Of a DNA stretch of 64,000 nt, positions 11,755-21,321 are shown piece after piece (the stretch's first letter is position 1; the number at the start of each line of letters is the position of its first letter). The notes beneath the pieces were generated by a model. That model had not been told where the DNA came from. It searched no databases and saw only the letters and a list, made by a program, of their open reading frames with translations. Made by a program: the position numbers and the translations under genes. This stretch comes from Opitutales bacterium (GTDB lineage Bacteria > Verrucomicrobiota > Verrucomicrobiia > Opitutales > UBA953), in NCBI GenBank assembly GCA_009691685.1, contig SIAU01000001.1, forward strand, positions 1 to 64,000, read 5' to 3'.

Positions 11755-12635
11755 TATCCGTGAACAATCTCCGTGCCGATACCCTTATCGGTAAAGACTT
11801 CTAAGAGCAGTGAATGAGGGACCCGACCATCAATAAAGTGCACTCTCCGTACTCCTTCTTTTAATGCCTTAACCGCGCTATCCACTTTAGGAATCATTCC
11901 TCCCGCGATCACACCCTTCTTTTTGAGCTCATCCACTTCGCCCACCTTTAAGGTAGTAATTAACGTCGATGGATCTTTCGGATCAGCCAACAAACCCGGC
12001 ACATCGCTCATGAAAATGAGCCTTCTGGCCCGCAGGGAATTGGCAATGGCAGCAGCGGCAACATCCGCGTTGGTGTTATAGGGTTGGTCATCTCCATCCA
12101 ACGCCATCGGTGAAACGACTGGGAGAAACCCATCCGCTAAAGCTTTCTTAATTAATTTTGCTTTCACAAATTTAATATCACCCACGAAACCGATATCGAT
12201 GGGATTACCAGCTTCATCAGTACCTAAAAGTTTTTCGCACAAGTTGACGTGGTTCCCTGGCATGCCGAGTGGATTAGCACCCCGCGCCCGAAGTGAATCG
12301 CAGATCTGTCCGTTGATTTCTTTGTTCAAAGTATCTTCGACAATTTTTACAGTGGCCGCATCGGTCACCCGCATCCCGCCACGGAACTCAGATTTAATTC
12401 CAGCAGTTTCCATGGCCCGAGTAATCGCTTTGCCTCCGCCGTGAACGACGACGACTTGAATGCCGACGGCGGCTAAAAATGCAATGTCGGTAGCGACCCG
12501 GTCTCTACCTTCAGGACTAGGGTCATCCATAAAACTTCCGCCGTATTTGACTACGAAGGTGGAGCCACGGAATTTTTGGATATAAGGAAGTGCTTCAAGA
12601 AGAACTTCAGCTTTATGGACAGCAGGCGTACTCAT
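11754..12635 (-). CDS. argB: Acetylglutamate kinase, with N-terminal helix typical of arginine-sensitive forms
   Basis: [43 protein letters not shown]. Confidence 0.97.
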   Translation of the reverse strand: MSTPAVHKAEVLLEALPYIQKFRGSTFVVKYGGSFMDDPSPEGRDRVATDIAFLAAVGIQVVVVHGGGKAITRAMETAGIKSEFRGGMRVTDAATVKIVEDTLNKEINGQICDSLRARGANPLGMPGNHVNLCEKLLGTDEAGNPIDIGFVGDIKFVKAKLIKKALADGFLPVVSPMALDGDDQPYNTNADVAAAAIANSLRARRLIFMSDVPGLLADPKDPSTLITTLKVGEVDELKKKGVIAGGMIPKVDSAVKALKEGVRRVHFIDGRVPHSLLLEVFTDKGIGTEIVHG

Positions 12636-12688
12636 CAGACAGATTTAAAAGTGAGGGTGGAAAGCCAACGGGCAATTGGAAAATAATC

Positions 12689-13918
12689 TTACTCGCTCTT
12701 GTTGTAGTTCACGTATCCGTCGGTGAGATCTGACGCGAGTAAACGGAAATGGGCCGAACCAAGGTTCAGGTTGATTCTAACCTTAAACTGCCGAGCTTTA
12801 ACCACTTCCTTCCACTGAGGCTTATTTTCAGGAATCGGACGTCCACCCACCACGGCGGGCACGTCGTTATAGTGGATGTCTAATTTAGCTTCATCTAAAC
12901 CCGTCCGGGCGTAGCCAGCCGCATCCGCTAAACGTCCCCAGTTAGGGTCTTCACCAAACCAAGAGGATTTGACGAGTAACGAATTGCCAATGGCCCGAGC
13001 AATTTTTTCGGCGTCTGCACGCGTCCGCGCACCGTGAACTTCGACCGAGACAACTTTCGTGATTTTTTCACCATCGCCGACAATTTTTTCCGCTAACGCA
13101 AAACAGATTTTATCTAAAGTGGCTTGGAAAAGTTTTTGCAAATCTGGATTAGCCTTTTCATCAACGACTACTTTAGAAACGCCTGAGGCCATCAAGATGA
13201 CTGTGTCGTTGGTCGACATATCACCATCGACGCTCACGCAATTGAACGATTGTTGAGTCGCGGATAATAAAGATTTTTTGAGGGTGAGGGCGTTCACATC
13301 GGCATCGGTAGCCACCAAGGCCAACATCGTCGCCATGTTCGGCTCAATCATACCAGCACCTTTAGCAAAGCCCGCTACCGTTACCTTTTTACCCTGCCAG
13401 GTAAAGTAAGCCGTCGCTGTTTTAGGTCTAGTATCAGAGGTTAAAATAGATTCAGCCGCCCTCCGACCTTCGGTCGCTTTATTCGATAAATTTTGGCTAG
13501 CGGTGGTTATACCTTGAGCGACCTTCGCCATGGGCAGTAACTCGCCAATTCTTCCGGTTGAACAAACCAGAAAAGCTTCGGTAGGCGTACCCACGGCTTT
13601 GGCCGAAAGTTCCGCCATGAGTTGAGCATCAATATCACCTTGTTGGGAAGTACAGGCGTTTGCGTTGCCACTGTTGGCGACGACGCCCCGGATTTTTCCT
13701 TTGGAAAGTAATAAAATATTTTGTGAATACCGGACGGGTGCGGCTTTGACGTCGTTCGTCGTAAATACGCCCGCAGCATTGCAGGGTTGGTCGGCGACGA
13801 TCAAAGAGAGATCGAGCCGAGCCAAATTCTTATTTCTAATATCGCACCCCGCGGCGCCGACCCGAAAACCGGGGACGTCGGACAGACCTGCTGAGTCATC
13901 AATAAAATCAATATCCAT
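12689..13918 (-). CDS. argJ: Bifunctional glutamate N-acetyltransferase / amino-acid acetyltransferase
   Basis: KGAGMIEPNMATMLALVATDA autocleavage region; C-terminal SDLTDGYVNYNKSE. Confidence 0.96.
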   Translation of the reverse strand: MDIDFIDDSAGLSDVPGFRVGAAGCDIRNKNLARLDLSLIVADQPCNAAGVFTTNDVKAAPVRYSQNILLLSKGKIRGVVANSGNANACTSQQGDIDAQLMAELSAKAVGTPTEAFLVCSTGRIGELLPMAKVAQGITTASQNLSNKATEGRRAAESILTSDTRPKTATAYFTWQGKKVTVAGFAKGAGMIEPNMATMLALVATDADVNALTLKKSLLSATQQSFNCVSVDGDMSTNDTVILMASGVSKVVVDEKANPDLQKLFQATLDKICFALAEKIVGDGEKITKVVSVEVHGARTRADAEKIARAIGNSLLVKSSWFGEDPNWGRLADAAGYARTGLDEAKLDIHYNDVPAVVGGRPIPENKPQWKEVVKARQFKVRINLNLGSAHFRLLASDLTDGYVNYNKSE

Positions 13919-13932
13919 AGAGGTGTTATAAA

Positions 13933-14982
13933 TTAACGTAATCCGGTGGTTTCCTTCCAGCCCATCATCAGATTAAGAATTTGCACGGCCTGACCACCCG
14001 CGCCTTTCAATAAGTTATCAATGACTGAAGTGATAATTAAATTTCCGGTCCGTTCATCGGCAACCACCGAAATCTCGATTTGATTTGAGTACGCTACGTG
14101 GGCGGTATCGGGAAAATCGCCTGATTTTAAAATCGAAACGAAAGGCTTATCGGCAAAAGCTTTTTGCCAGCAGTTTTCAATTTGGGCGGCCGTGGCTCCA
14201 TTGGCCGGAACCACAATCGTGGTCGAAATACCCCGATGCATCGGGGCGAGGTGTGGATTAAATTGGACGACGATAGCTTTACCGGCAGCTCCGCTCAGTT
14301 GTTCTTCGATTTCCGCGATGTGTCTGTGATTCGGAATACCATAGGCTTTCATGGATCCGTCCCGCTCACAGAAAAGGTAATTTACATCGGCTTTCTTACC
14401 TGCTCCCGATACGCCGCTGTAGGAATTAATAACACACCGACCAGGTTCGGGCTTAATTAAGCCAGCCCGTAATAAAGGGATGATGGGGATTTGAATGCTG
14501 GTCGGGTAGCAACCGGGGCAAGCGACGAGCGAAATTTTCTTCCAACTATCATCGAGTTGTAATTCCGGAATTACATACTTTGCCTGCGAAGTAAGTTGCG
14601 GCGCGGGATGATCGTGGCCGTAATATTTTTTATAAATCTGTAAATCCTTCAGCCGAAAATCGGCCGACAGATCCAAAACCTTTTTCCCTGCAGCCACGAG
14701 AGGCTGGGCGTATTCAGCGGCGACGCCATGAGGGAGAGCTAAAAACCAAACTCCCACGGAGGAAGCGGCACACTCTTGAGGTGAGGATGCGGAAAAAACT
14801 AAATTTGAATTCACCTTACCCCGGAGTCTGGGCAATTCATCCACCACTTTTTTTCCAGCGAGGGACCGCGAGCAAACCATCGCGAGTTCGACGTGGGGGT
14901 GTTGGGCGAGGATACCAACGAGCTCTTCGCCTGTGTAGCCAGAGGCGCCAACGATGCCGACTTGGATCAGTGATTGAGACAT
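13933..14982 (-). CDS. argC: N-acetyl-gamma-glutamyl-phosphate reductase
   Basis: GIVGASGYTGEELV; VACPGCYPTSIQIPIIPLL; SGVSGAGKK. Confidence 0.97.
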   Translation of the reverse strand: MSQSLIQVGIVGASGYTGEELVGILAQHPHVELAMVCSRSLAGKKVVDELPRLRGKVNSNLVFSASSPQECAASSVGVWFLALPHGVAAEYAQPLVAAGKKVLDLSADFRLKDLQIYKKYYGHDHPAPQLTSQAKYVIPELQLDDSWKKISLVACPGCYPTSIQIPIIPLLRAGLIKPEPGRCVINSYSGVSGAGKKADVNYLFCERDGSMKAYGIPNHRHIAEIEEQLSGAAGKAIVVQFNPHLAPMHRGISTTIVVPANGATAAQIENCWQKAFADKPFVSILKSGDFPDTAHVAYSNQIEISVVADERTGNLIITSVIDNLLKGAGGQAVQILNLMMGWKETTGLR

Positions 14983-15043
14983 GGTGTGATTGATAAAAAG
15001 TTAAGGGAGGAATGGTCGTTTGGACATAGAAAAACTCGCCAAC

Positions 15044-15074
15044 AAAAAGGCCCCGGGGTGCCGGGGCCTTTTTT
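15044..15074 (-). terminator. Rho-independent terminator downstream of rpsI
   Basis: aaaaaGGCCCCGGggtgCCGGGGCCtttttt. Confidence 0.9.
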
Positions 15075-15093
15075 CTTCCTTTTCCGAGGCGGT

Positions 15094-15495
15094 TTAGCGC
15101 TTCGAGAACTGGAAGCGCTTGCGGGCGCCTGGCTGACCGGGCTTCTTACGTTCGCGCATACGACCATCGCGGGTAAGGAGGCCTTCTTTCTTAAGTGGAG
15201 CACGAAGAGTCGCATCCATCTTTTGGAGGGCGCGAGCTAATCCGTGGGAAATGGCACCAGCTTGGCCGTTAGGACCACCGCCGATAACATTAACCGAAAC
15301 GTCTACTTGGCCTTCGAGACCCGCTGTTCGCAATGGAGCAGTGGCCGCTTTAACGAGGGCTTCAGTGTAAAGATATTCTTCTACAGGTTTTCCATTGACG
15401 GAAATAACTCCCGTTCCGCGGGAAAGGCGGATACGAGCCGAAGCGGTCTTGCGACGGCCGACGGCAGTGATGGCGGATGACTTAGTGGCGCTCAT
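15094..15495 (-). CDS. rpsI: 30S ribosomal protein S9
   Basis: GRRKTASARIRLSRGTGVISVNGKP; C-terminal ARKRFQFSKR. Confidence 0.98.
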   Translation of the reverse strand: MSATKSSAITAVGRRKTASARIRLSRGTGVISVNGKPVEEYLYTEALVKAATAPLRTAGLEGQVDVSVNVIGGGPNGQAGAISHGLARALQKMDATLRAPLKKEGLLTRDGRMRERKKPGQPGARKRFQFSKR

Positions 15496-15511
15496 TGAGT
15501 AATATTAAAAA

Positions 15512-15955
15512 TTAGACCTTAGGAAAGGCAGGGAATGGAACGGGGTTAGAAGCAGCTTGATCGTGCTTTTCACCAGCGTAGACGCGAAGCTTAAGGAGCA
15601 TGTCATTCGCTAAACGGTTTTTAGGAAGCATACCTTTGACCGCGTGCTTCACGATAAATTCAGGACGGCGTTCACGCATAGCAGAAACTGTGCGGCGGTA
15701 AGCAGTACCTACCCAACCGGTGTAGAACATGTAAGTTTTGTCGGTTTCTTTGGTGCCGGTTAAGCGCACTTTGTCTGCGTTGATCACGATGACGTAATCA
15801 CCCGTGTCTACGTGTGGAGTGTAGGTGGGTTTGTGACGTCCGCGGAGGACGTTGGAAATTTTGACTGCGAGGCGTCCGAGGACTTGGTCCTTGGCATCAA
15901 TAATGTACCAAGTTTTGTCTTTGAGCTGCACATTCTTAGCTAGCGTGGTCTTCAT
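15512..15955 (-). CDS. rplM: 50S ribosomal protein L13
   Basis: WYIIDAKDQVLGRLAVKISNVLRGRHKPTYTPHVDTGDYVIVINADKV. Confidence 0.98.
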   Translation of the reverse strand: MKTTLAKNVQLKDKTWYIIDAKDQVLGRLAVKISNVLRGRHKPTYTPHVDTGDYVIVINADKVRLTGTKETDKTYMFYTGWVGTAYRRTVSAMRERRPEFIVKHAVKGMLPKNRLANDMLLKLRVYAGEKHDQAASNPVPFPAFPKV

Positions 15956-16089
15956 AAAAAGAGGGAAAGTCGGAAAATGAGGCTTGAGACCCCTCCGTCA
16001 ACACCCGAATGGGCAAATCATACGGTGAGAGTGCTTTTAATTAGAGAGAGGATGTTTAGGCGATTTAGCCAAAAACCCTACTTTGCCCC

Positions 16090-16857
16090 TTAAAAGCGGA
16101 AATTAGCAAAAAAACGGTACCAGAAGACTCCACCCTTAGTGTCTGCCGCATTGTCATTATTATACGCGAAATTAAGCCCGGTGCCCACGCTAGCGCTGGG
16201 ACTGATGGCATAAATGAAATCCGCCGAGGCTCCTGCATACAGGTAAGAGTTCGCCGTATCCCAATTCGAGTCCGATGCGTAGATCGAACCGGCATAGAGC
16301 TTGGTCACAATATTGATCGCGGATAATCCAATATCACTTCCGTCGAAATCCTTACGGGCCGAAACGACGAAGTTATACTGTCTTAACTCATCGCTATAAA
16401 ATAGGTAAGCCGAGGGACGGAGAAAAACATCCTTCGATAAAACGAGGCCAATGTAATATTCATTGTCAGACGGTGCCAAAGTATAACCCGCAACACCATT
16501 CGTGTTCACGAAGTGATTATTAGCCTTAGTGTGCTGGTAGCCAATATCAAGCGTGCCGCATTCCATACTGCGACGAACACCGGCGCCGTAAACTTTTTCA
16601 AAACTATCTGCACTATAGCCACTGAAATAAACAGAGGTGCCGATGATTGTGGGGACGGCGTACTCTAAAGTTAATTGAGATTGAAATAAACCTTCATCGC
16701 TGGAGCGCTCTTTACCACGGGCGACATTTTTTGAAGCCCACGAAAAATTAGCACGAACCGAAAGGTCGGAACCTAAGGGGCTACTCGGGGTGTTTTGAGC
16801 TTGGGCGACGCCCAGTGTAAATACGGTTAAAGCCAGTGCACGCAGCGAGTTTTTCAT
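16090..16857 (-). CDS. Predicted outer-membrane beta-barrel protein of unknown function
   Basis: Signal peptide MKNSLRALALTVFTLGVAQAQ; alternating strand pattern; C-terminal aromatic ...FFANFRF. Confidence 0.7.
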   Translation of the reverse strand: MKNSLRALALTVFTLGVAQAQNTPSSPLGSDLSVRANFSWASKNVARGKERSSDEGLFQSQLTLEYAVPTIIGTSVYFSGYSADSFEKVYGAGVRRSMECGTLDIGYQHTKANNHFVNTNGVAGYTLAPSDNEYYIGLVLSKDVFLRPSAYLFYSDELRQYNFVVSARKDFDGSDIGLSAINIVTKLYAGSIYASDSNWDTANSYLYAGASADFIYAISPSASVGTGLNFAYNNDNAADTKGGVFWYRFFANFRF

Positions 16858-16883
16858 GAAGAGAAATTTGTCTTATTAAAAAT

Positions 16884-16917
16884 AACAGGGCAAGCCTCAA
16901 GAAGGCCTGCCCTGTTC
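16884..16917 (-). terminator. Terminator downstream of icd
   Basis: AACAGGGCAaGCCTcaagaAGGCcTGCCCTGTT with T-rich tract on the minus strand. Confidence 0.8.
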
Positions 16918-16945
16918 GAATTTAGCTAATAAAATAAAGGATGAA

Positions 16946-18205
16946 CTACATTTTTGCGATAATCGCATCCCCGAACTCCGAACACTTAATTTCCTTCGCA
17001 CCTTCCATTTGTCGGGCGAAATCGTAAGTCACTCGACCACCACCAATCGCACCATTCAAACCTTTAAGAATGAGATCAGCTGCTTCAGTCCAACCCAGGT
17101 AGCGCAACATCATTTCGCCACTGAGAACGACGGAGCCAGGATTCACGACATCCTTATCGGCATACTTCGGCGCAGTACCGTGGGTCGCTTCAAAGATCGC
17201 ATGTCCGGTTAGATAATTAATATTTCCACCGGGAGCGATACCGATACCGCCCACTTGCGCAGCAAGGGCGTCGGAAAGATAATCGCCATTAAGATTCAGC
17301 GTCGCGATGACGTCGAAGTCGGTCGGACGTGTCAGAATTTGTTGTAGGGTGATGTCCGCAATCGCGTCTTTAATCACGAGGCCAGCACCGGGCTTACCTT
17401 CGGGAATTTTGCACCAAGGTCCGCCCTCAATTTCTACAGCACCAAATTCATTTTTCGCCAAATCATAACCCCATTTCATGAAAGCCCCTTCGGTGTATTT
17501 CATGATATTTCCTTTATGAACTAAGGTCAGAGATTGACGCTTATTCTCGATGGCGTACTGAATCGCCGAACGGATTAAACGTTCAGAACCAGGCTTAGAA
17601 ACGGGCTTAATCCCAAGGCCGACGGTCGCGGGTTGCTCTTCACCAAAGCGGATTTTCTTAAACTCTTTGGGGAAGTTCGTCTTGATAAACTCCAAAGTTT
17701 TGAGCGCGACTTCCGAGCCCGCTTCAAAATCAATTCCCGCATAAATATCTTCGGTGTTCTCGCGGAAAATTACCATATTTACTTTACCGGGATTTTTTAC
17801 AGGTGAAGGCACGCCGATGAACCATTGCACCGGACGGAGACAAACGTAGAGATCCAATTGTTGGCGGAGCGCGACATTAAGCGAACGAATGCCACCACCG
17901 GTCGGAGTGGTGAGTGGTCCTTTGATTCCGACGAGATAATCTCGAAAAGCCGTGAGGGTGGCTTCGGGTAACCAGTCGTTCGTTTTCTTGAAAGATTTTT
18001 CGCCCGCTAAAACTTCGAGCCATTCAATTTTACGTTTTCCGTGATAAGCTTTGGCTACGGCAGCGTCGAATACCCGAACCGAGGCACGCCAGATATCTGG
18101 GCCCGTACCGTCACCTTCGATAAAAGGAATGATGGGGTGATCGGGTACATTCAGTGTGCCGTTCGTGATAGTGATACGACCAGCGCTGGCGGAGGAAGGT
18201 GTCAT
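16946..18205 (-). CDS. icd: NADP-dependent isocitrate dehydrogenase
   Basis: [72 protein letters not shown]. Confidence 0.97.
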   Translation of the reverse strand: MTPSSASAGRITITNGTLNVPDHPIIPFIEGDGTGPDIWRASVRVFDAAVAKAYHGKRKIEWLEVLAGEKSFKKTNDWLPEATLTAFRDYLVGIKGPLTTPTGGGIRSLNVALRQQLDLYVCLRPVQWFIGVPSPVKNPGKVNMVIFRENTEDIYAGIDFEAGSEVALKTLEFIKTNFPKEFKKIRFGEEQPATVGLGIKPVSKPGSERLIRSAIQYAIENKRQSLTLVHKGNIMKYTEGAFMKWGYDLAKNEFGAVEIEGGPWCKIPEGKPGAGLVIKDAIADITLQQILTRPTDFDVIATLNLNGDYLSDALAAQVGGIGIAPGGNINYLTGHAIFEATHGTAPKYADKDVVNPGSVVLSGEMMLRYLGWTEAADLILKGLNGAIGGGRVTYDFARQMEGAKEIKCSEFGDAIIAKM

Positions 18206-18252
18206 GGATGGGGAGACTCAAACTTCCCTCTCGCCGCTTTTCAAGCCAACAG

Positions 18253-18283
18253 AAAAGGACCCCCTTACGAGGGTCCTTGTTTT
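18253..18283. terminator. Hairpin with T tract between icd and the RHH-K gene; both genes are on the minus strand
   Basis: aaaaGGACCCCCttacgaGGGTCCttgtttt. Confidence 0.65.
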
Positions 18284-18337
18284 AGCTGGTAATGAAACCA
18301 GTGCCATCCGCCTTAGCGACGGAGAGTCCGAGAAGAA

Positions 18338-18724
18338 TTATTTCTTCTTGGATTTGGCTTTTTTAGCTACTGATTTCTTAGCAGCTTTTTTCTTTTTTGC
18401 CATAGTTGTGATGTTCGTTGTTGGGTTAGAGGGCAGCGACTGAAGCGCCACCCTGACGATGCGCCCTACACTCACCCGGGCCTGACGAGCCTGACGGGTA
18501 ATACGAGTGCGGAGCTCCGAGGGGACTCGGAAAGACACTTGGCGGGAGTTGGTTGGTTCAACGTTCAAACGATTCTCAGGACAACTCTCTAAGGCATGCC
18601 TGATTACTTCGCTCAAATTAGACAAGCCGGCGCGTTGCTGAAAAGCGATTGCTTCAATGTGTAACTTCACAGGAAGGGACACGGTGATAAGACTTTCGCT
18701 GATGGTTTCGGTTCGGTTAGTCAC
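18338..18724 (-). CDS. Tandem ribbon-helix-helix-like DNA-binding protein with Lys-rich C-terminal tail
   Basis: Two RHH-like segments: ESLITVSLPVKLHIEAIAFQQRAGLSNLSEVIRHALES and RQVSFRVPSELRTRITRQARQARVSVGRIVRVALQSL; tail MAKKKKAAKKSVAKKAKSKKK. Confidence 0.65.
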   Translation of the reverse strand: MTNRTETISESLITVSLPVKLHIEAIAFQQRAGLSNLSEVIRHALESCPENRLNVEPTNSRQVSFRVPSELRTRITRQARQARVSVGRIVRVALQSLPSNPTTNITTMAKKKKAAKKSVAKKAKSKKK

Positions 18725-18740
18725 GTTGCGGTTAACTCTT

Positions 18741-18760
18741 AATGACGATTGATAGTCATT
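18741..18760. promoter_or_regulatory. Inverted repeat AATGAC-N8-GTCATT 16 bp upstream of the RHH-K start codon; candidate operator
   Basis: aatgac gattgata gtcatt read directly. Confidence 0.45.
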
Positions 18761-18926
18761 TATCCGCAGAGCGCAAGAGGAAATTCACTCAGTGATGTTG
18801 GTGAAAAATTCCTCACTCGTTTTTAGAAAAAATTCTGTCCAAAAAACGAATCACCTGAGCAGAAATTTTCTCTGCGGACACCCCAATGGTTGACCAATAT
18901 TATTTTTAGAGTTAAATCATATAAAT

Positions 18927-20822
18927 ATGAGTGATGAACATCACGATGAGTGGAAAAAACTCGCGGTATTCGCTGTGATAAGTGGTTTATTCGGACTTCT
19001 CGCGCTTCTCGTCAGTCATTCCTATCCACCCGGAAATTCCCTGCACTGGATCTCTACATTATTACTCGCCCTCTCGTGTCTGGCTGGTGGATGGGATGCA
19101 CTCATCGACGGTTGGGCATCGCTGCGCGAAAAACGTGTCGATGTGCACACTTTGATGATCCTTGTTGCAGGGGGTTCATGGATTATTGGTCACCCCGAAG
19201 AAGGTGCACTGCTGCTCTTTCTATTCTCCACGGCAGGGGCGATTGAACACTATGCAATGTTCCGCACCAGAGGGGCCATCGATGCCCTCTTAGATCGCGC
19301 TCCTAAGCAGGCCCGCTTGATTGAAAATGATGGCAAAGAAAGTATTATTTCCGTCAGTGCACTAAAACCTGGGCATCAAATAATCGTCCTCCCTGGCGAG
19401 TTAGTTCCTGCCGATGGTCAGGTTGTATCGGGAGAAAGTTCGGTGGATGAAAGCACTCTAACGGGTGAAGCAAAACCCGTTGATAAAAAAACCGGCAGCT
19501 TTGTTTCCAGTGGTACCTTAAATAGTTGGGGACGGCTGGTTGTTTTAGTCACCAAGGCTGAAAAAGATAGTTCTCTCCAACGGATCGTTACGCTGATCCG
19601 CGAAGCCCAAGAAAGCAAAGCCCCGGCCCAGCGCGCCATTGATCGGTGGGGCGACATTTATGCCATCTTTACGCTCTCCGCCTCTCTCATTTTCTTTCTC
19701 TACCACTATTACGTCCTCCATAATCCCATGATGGGCGGAGAGACGTCGGCACTCTATCGTGCAATGACTCTCATGGTGGTTCTCAGCCCCTGCGCGCTCG
19801 TCCTCTCCGTTCCCTCGGCTATCTTAGCCGCCATCGCTGCGGGTGCTCGCCAAGGAATCTTATTTCGAGGTGGCGCTGCGGTTGAACGACTTTCCGGAGT
19901 GAACACCATCTGCTTTGATAAAACAGGAACGTTAACTTCGGGTGAACCTGTCGTCGCATCGCTCGAAGTTTATCCACCCGAAAATCGCCAAAAAACATTG
20001 TCCGCATTGCTTTCTGTTGAGTCTAATTCGACTCACCCTTTTGCGGCTGGAATCCTTAAAGCGTGTCGGGCTGAGGGCGCACAATGTCTTTCAGTCAAAG
20101 GTCTCGCTAACTTCCCAGGCAAAGGAATTTCTGGAGAGATTGATGGAGTGACCTGGAAAATCGGCGGACGTGACTTCGTCGGCTGTGCCGCACTCCCTTC
20201 CACCAATACAGACAGCGGTGCCATTATCAGTGAAGTTTGGGCATCGGATGGTACATCCATCGCTCGCGTTACCTTGGTCGACGAAGTTCGCGAACAAAGC
20301 GCCGCCACCCTTTCCGCTCTCCACCAGTTAGGCATTCACACCATCATGCTTACCGGCGATCGCGAAGAAGCGGCTGCCGTCGCTGCAAAAAAAGTAGGGG
20401 TAGAAAAATTTGCAGCAGCGCTCTCGCCCGAAGCAAAAATGCAAATGGTTCGAAAGATTTCATCGGAAGGACACCTCGTCGCCATGGTCGGTGATGGCGT
20501 GAATGACGCCCCTAGCTTAGTCGCCGCCGATATCGCCATCGCGATGGGTAGCCGAGGAAGCGATGCCGCGCTCGAGTCCAGTGATGTTGTTCTCATGGAT
20601 GATAAGATTGAGAAACTTCTTAATGCCATCGAACTGAGTAAAGCTGCGCGTACCGCCATTCGTATTAATATTATAATCTCGGTCGGCGCCGCATTAACGA
20701 TGGCCACCATTGTCATCTTCCAAGGAGCCACCTTATCTCTCGGCGTGATGGTTCATGAAGGCAGTACCGTCATCGTATGCTTAAACGGACTACGCTTATT
20801 GGCCCACCGCCCGAAGGCTTAG
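18927..20822 (+). CDS. Heavy-metal P1B-type ATPase, P1B-4-like (SPC...HEGST), no N-terminal HMA domain
   Basis: DKTGTLTSGEPV phosphorylation motif; TGEAKPV; LSPCALVLSVPSA in TM; MVGDGVNDAPSL; MVHEGSTVIVCLNGLRLL. Confidence 0.92.
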   Translation: MSDEHHDEWKKLAVFAVISGLFGLLALLVSHSYPPGNSLHWISTLLLALSCLAGGWDALIDGWASLREKRVDVHTLMILVAGGSWIIGHPEEGALLLFLFSTAGAIEHYAMFRTRGAIDALLDRAPKQARLIENDGKESIISVSALKPGHQIIVLPGELVPADGQVVSGESSVDESTLTGEAKPVDKKTGSFVSSGTLNSWGRLVVLVTKAEKDSSLQRIVTLIREAQESKAPAQRAIDRWGDIYAIFTLSASLIFFLYHYYVLHNPMMGGETSALYRAMTLMVVLSPCALVLSVPSAILAAIAAGARQGILFRGGAAVERLSGVNTICFDKTGTLTSGEPVVASLEVYPPENRQKTLSALLSVESNSTHPFAAGILKACRAEGAQCLSVKGLANFPGKGISGEIDGVTWKIGGRDFVGCAALPSTNTDSGAIISEVWASDGTSIARVTLVDEVREQSAATLSALHQLGIHTIMLTGDREEAAAVAAKKVGVEKFAAALSPEAKMQMVRKISSEGHLVAMVGDGVNDAPSLVAADIAIAMGSRGSDAALESSDVVLMDDKIEKLLNAIELSKAARTAIRINIIISVGAALTMATIVIFQGATLSLGVMVHEGSTVIVCLNGLRLLAHRPKA

Positions 20823-20823
20823 A

Positions 20824-21318
20824 CTAAGCTAATTTCTTTTCTAAGAAAAGCGCGGAGCCCGTGGCAGGATCGAGTTGATACGAAGCAAAACCTACTGACG
20901 CATAAAGTTTCCGGGCGTGTTGATTATGCTCCAAGACTTCGAGCGTGAGCTTACAACACCCACGCCGCTGCGCCTCCGCCTCGACCGCAGCCATTAACGC
21001 TTTACCCACGCCGCGACATTGAAACTTGGGCAACACCGCCAAATCGTGGACATTAATTAAGGGGCGACAGGCAAAAGTGGAGAATCCTTCAAAGGCGATG
21101 ACCAACCCGACCGCTTGGCCGCCTAACCACGCTAACAGAACCAGGGCCTGCGGACGTTTGGCGAGTTCAGCACTGAGATTGGCTTGTACCACGGATGACA
21201 AGGGCACACCGCCACCGACGGTGTGTGCGGCGTAGGAATTTAAAACTTCAACGACCGCCTGAGACTCGTCCGACTTCAACCAATCGACCGGACGAATCTC
21301 TAGGGCTGTCGCCGACAT
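20824..21318 (-). CDS. GNAT-family N-acetyltransferase
   Basis: VHDLAVLPKFQCRGVGKALMAAVEAEAQRRGCCKLTLEVLEHNQHARKLYASVGF. Confidence 0.9.
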   Translation of the reverse strand: MSATALEIRPVDWLKSDESQAVVEVLNSYAAHTVGGGVPLSSVVQANLSAELAKRPQALVLLAWLGGQAVGLVIAFEGFSTFACRPLINVHDLAVLPKFQCRGVGKALMAAVEAEAQRRGCCKLTLEVLEHNQHARKLYASVGFASYQLDPATGSALFLEKKLA

Positions 21319-21321
21319 CGC

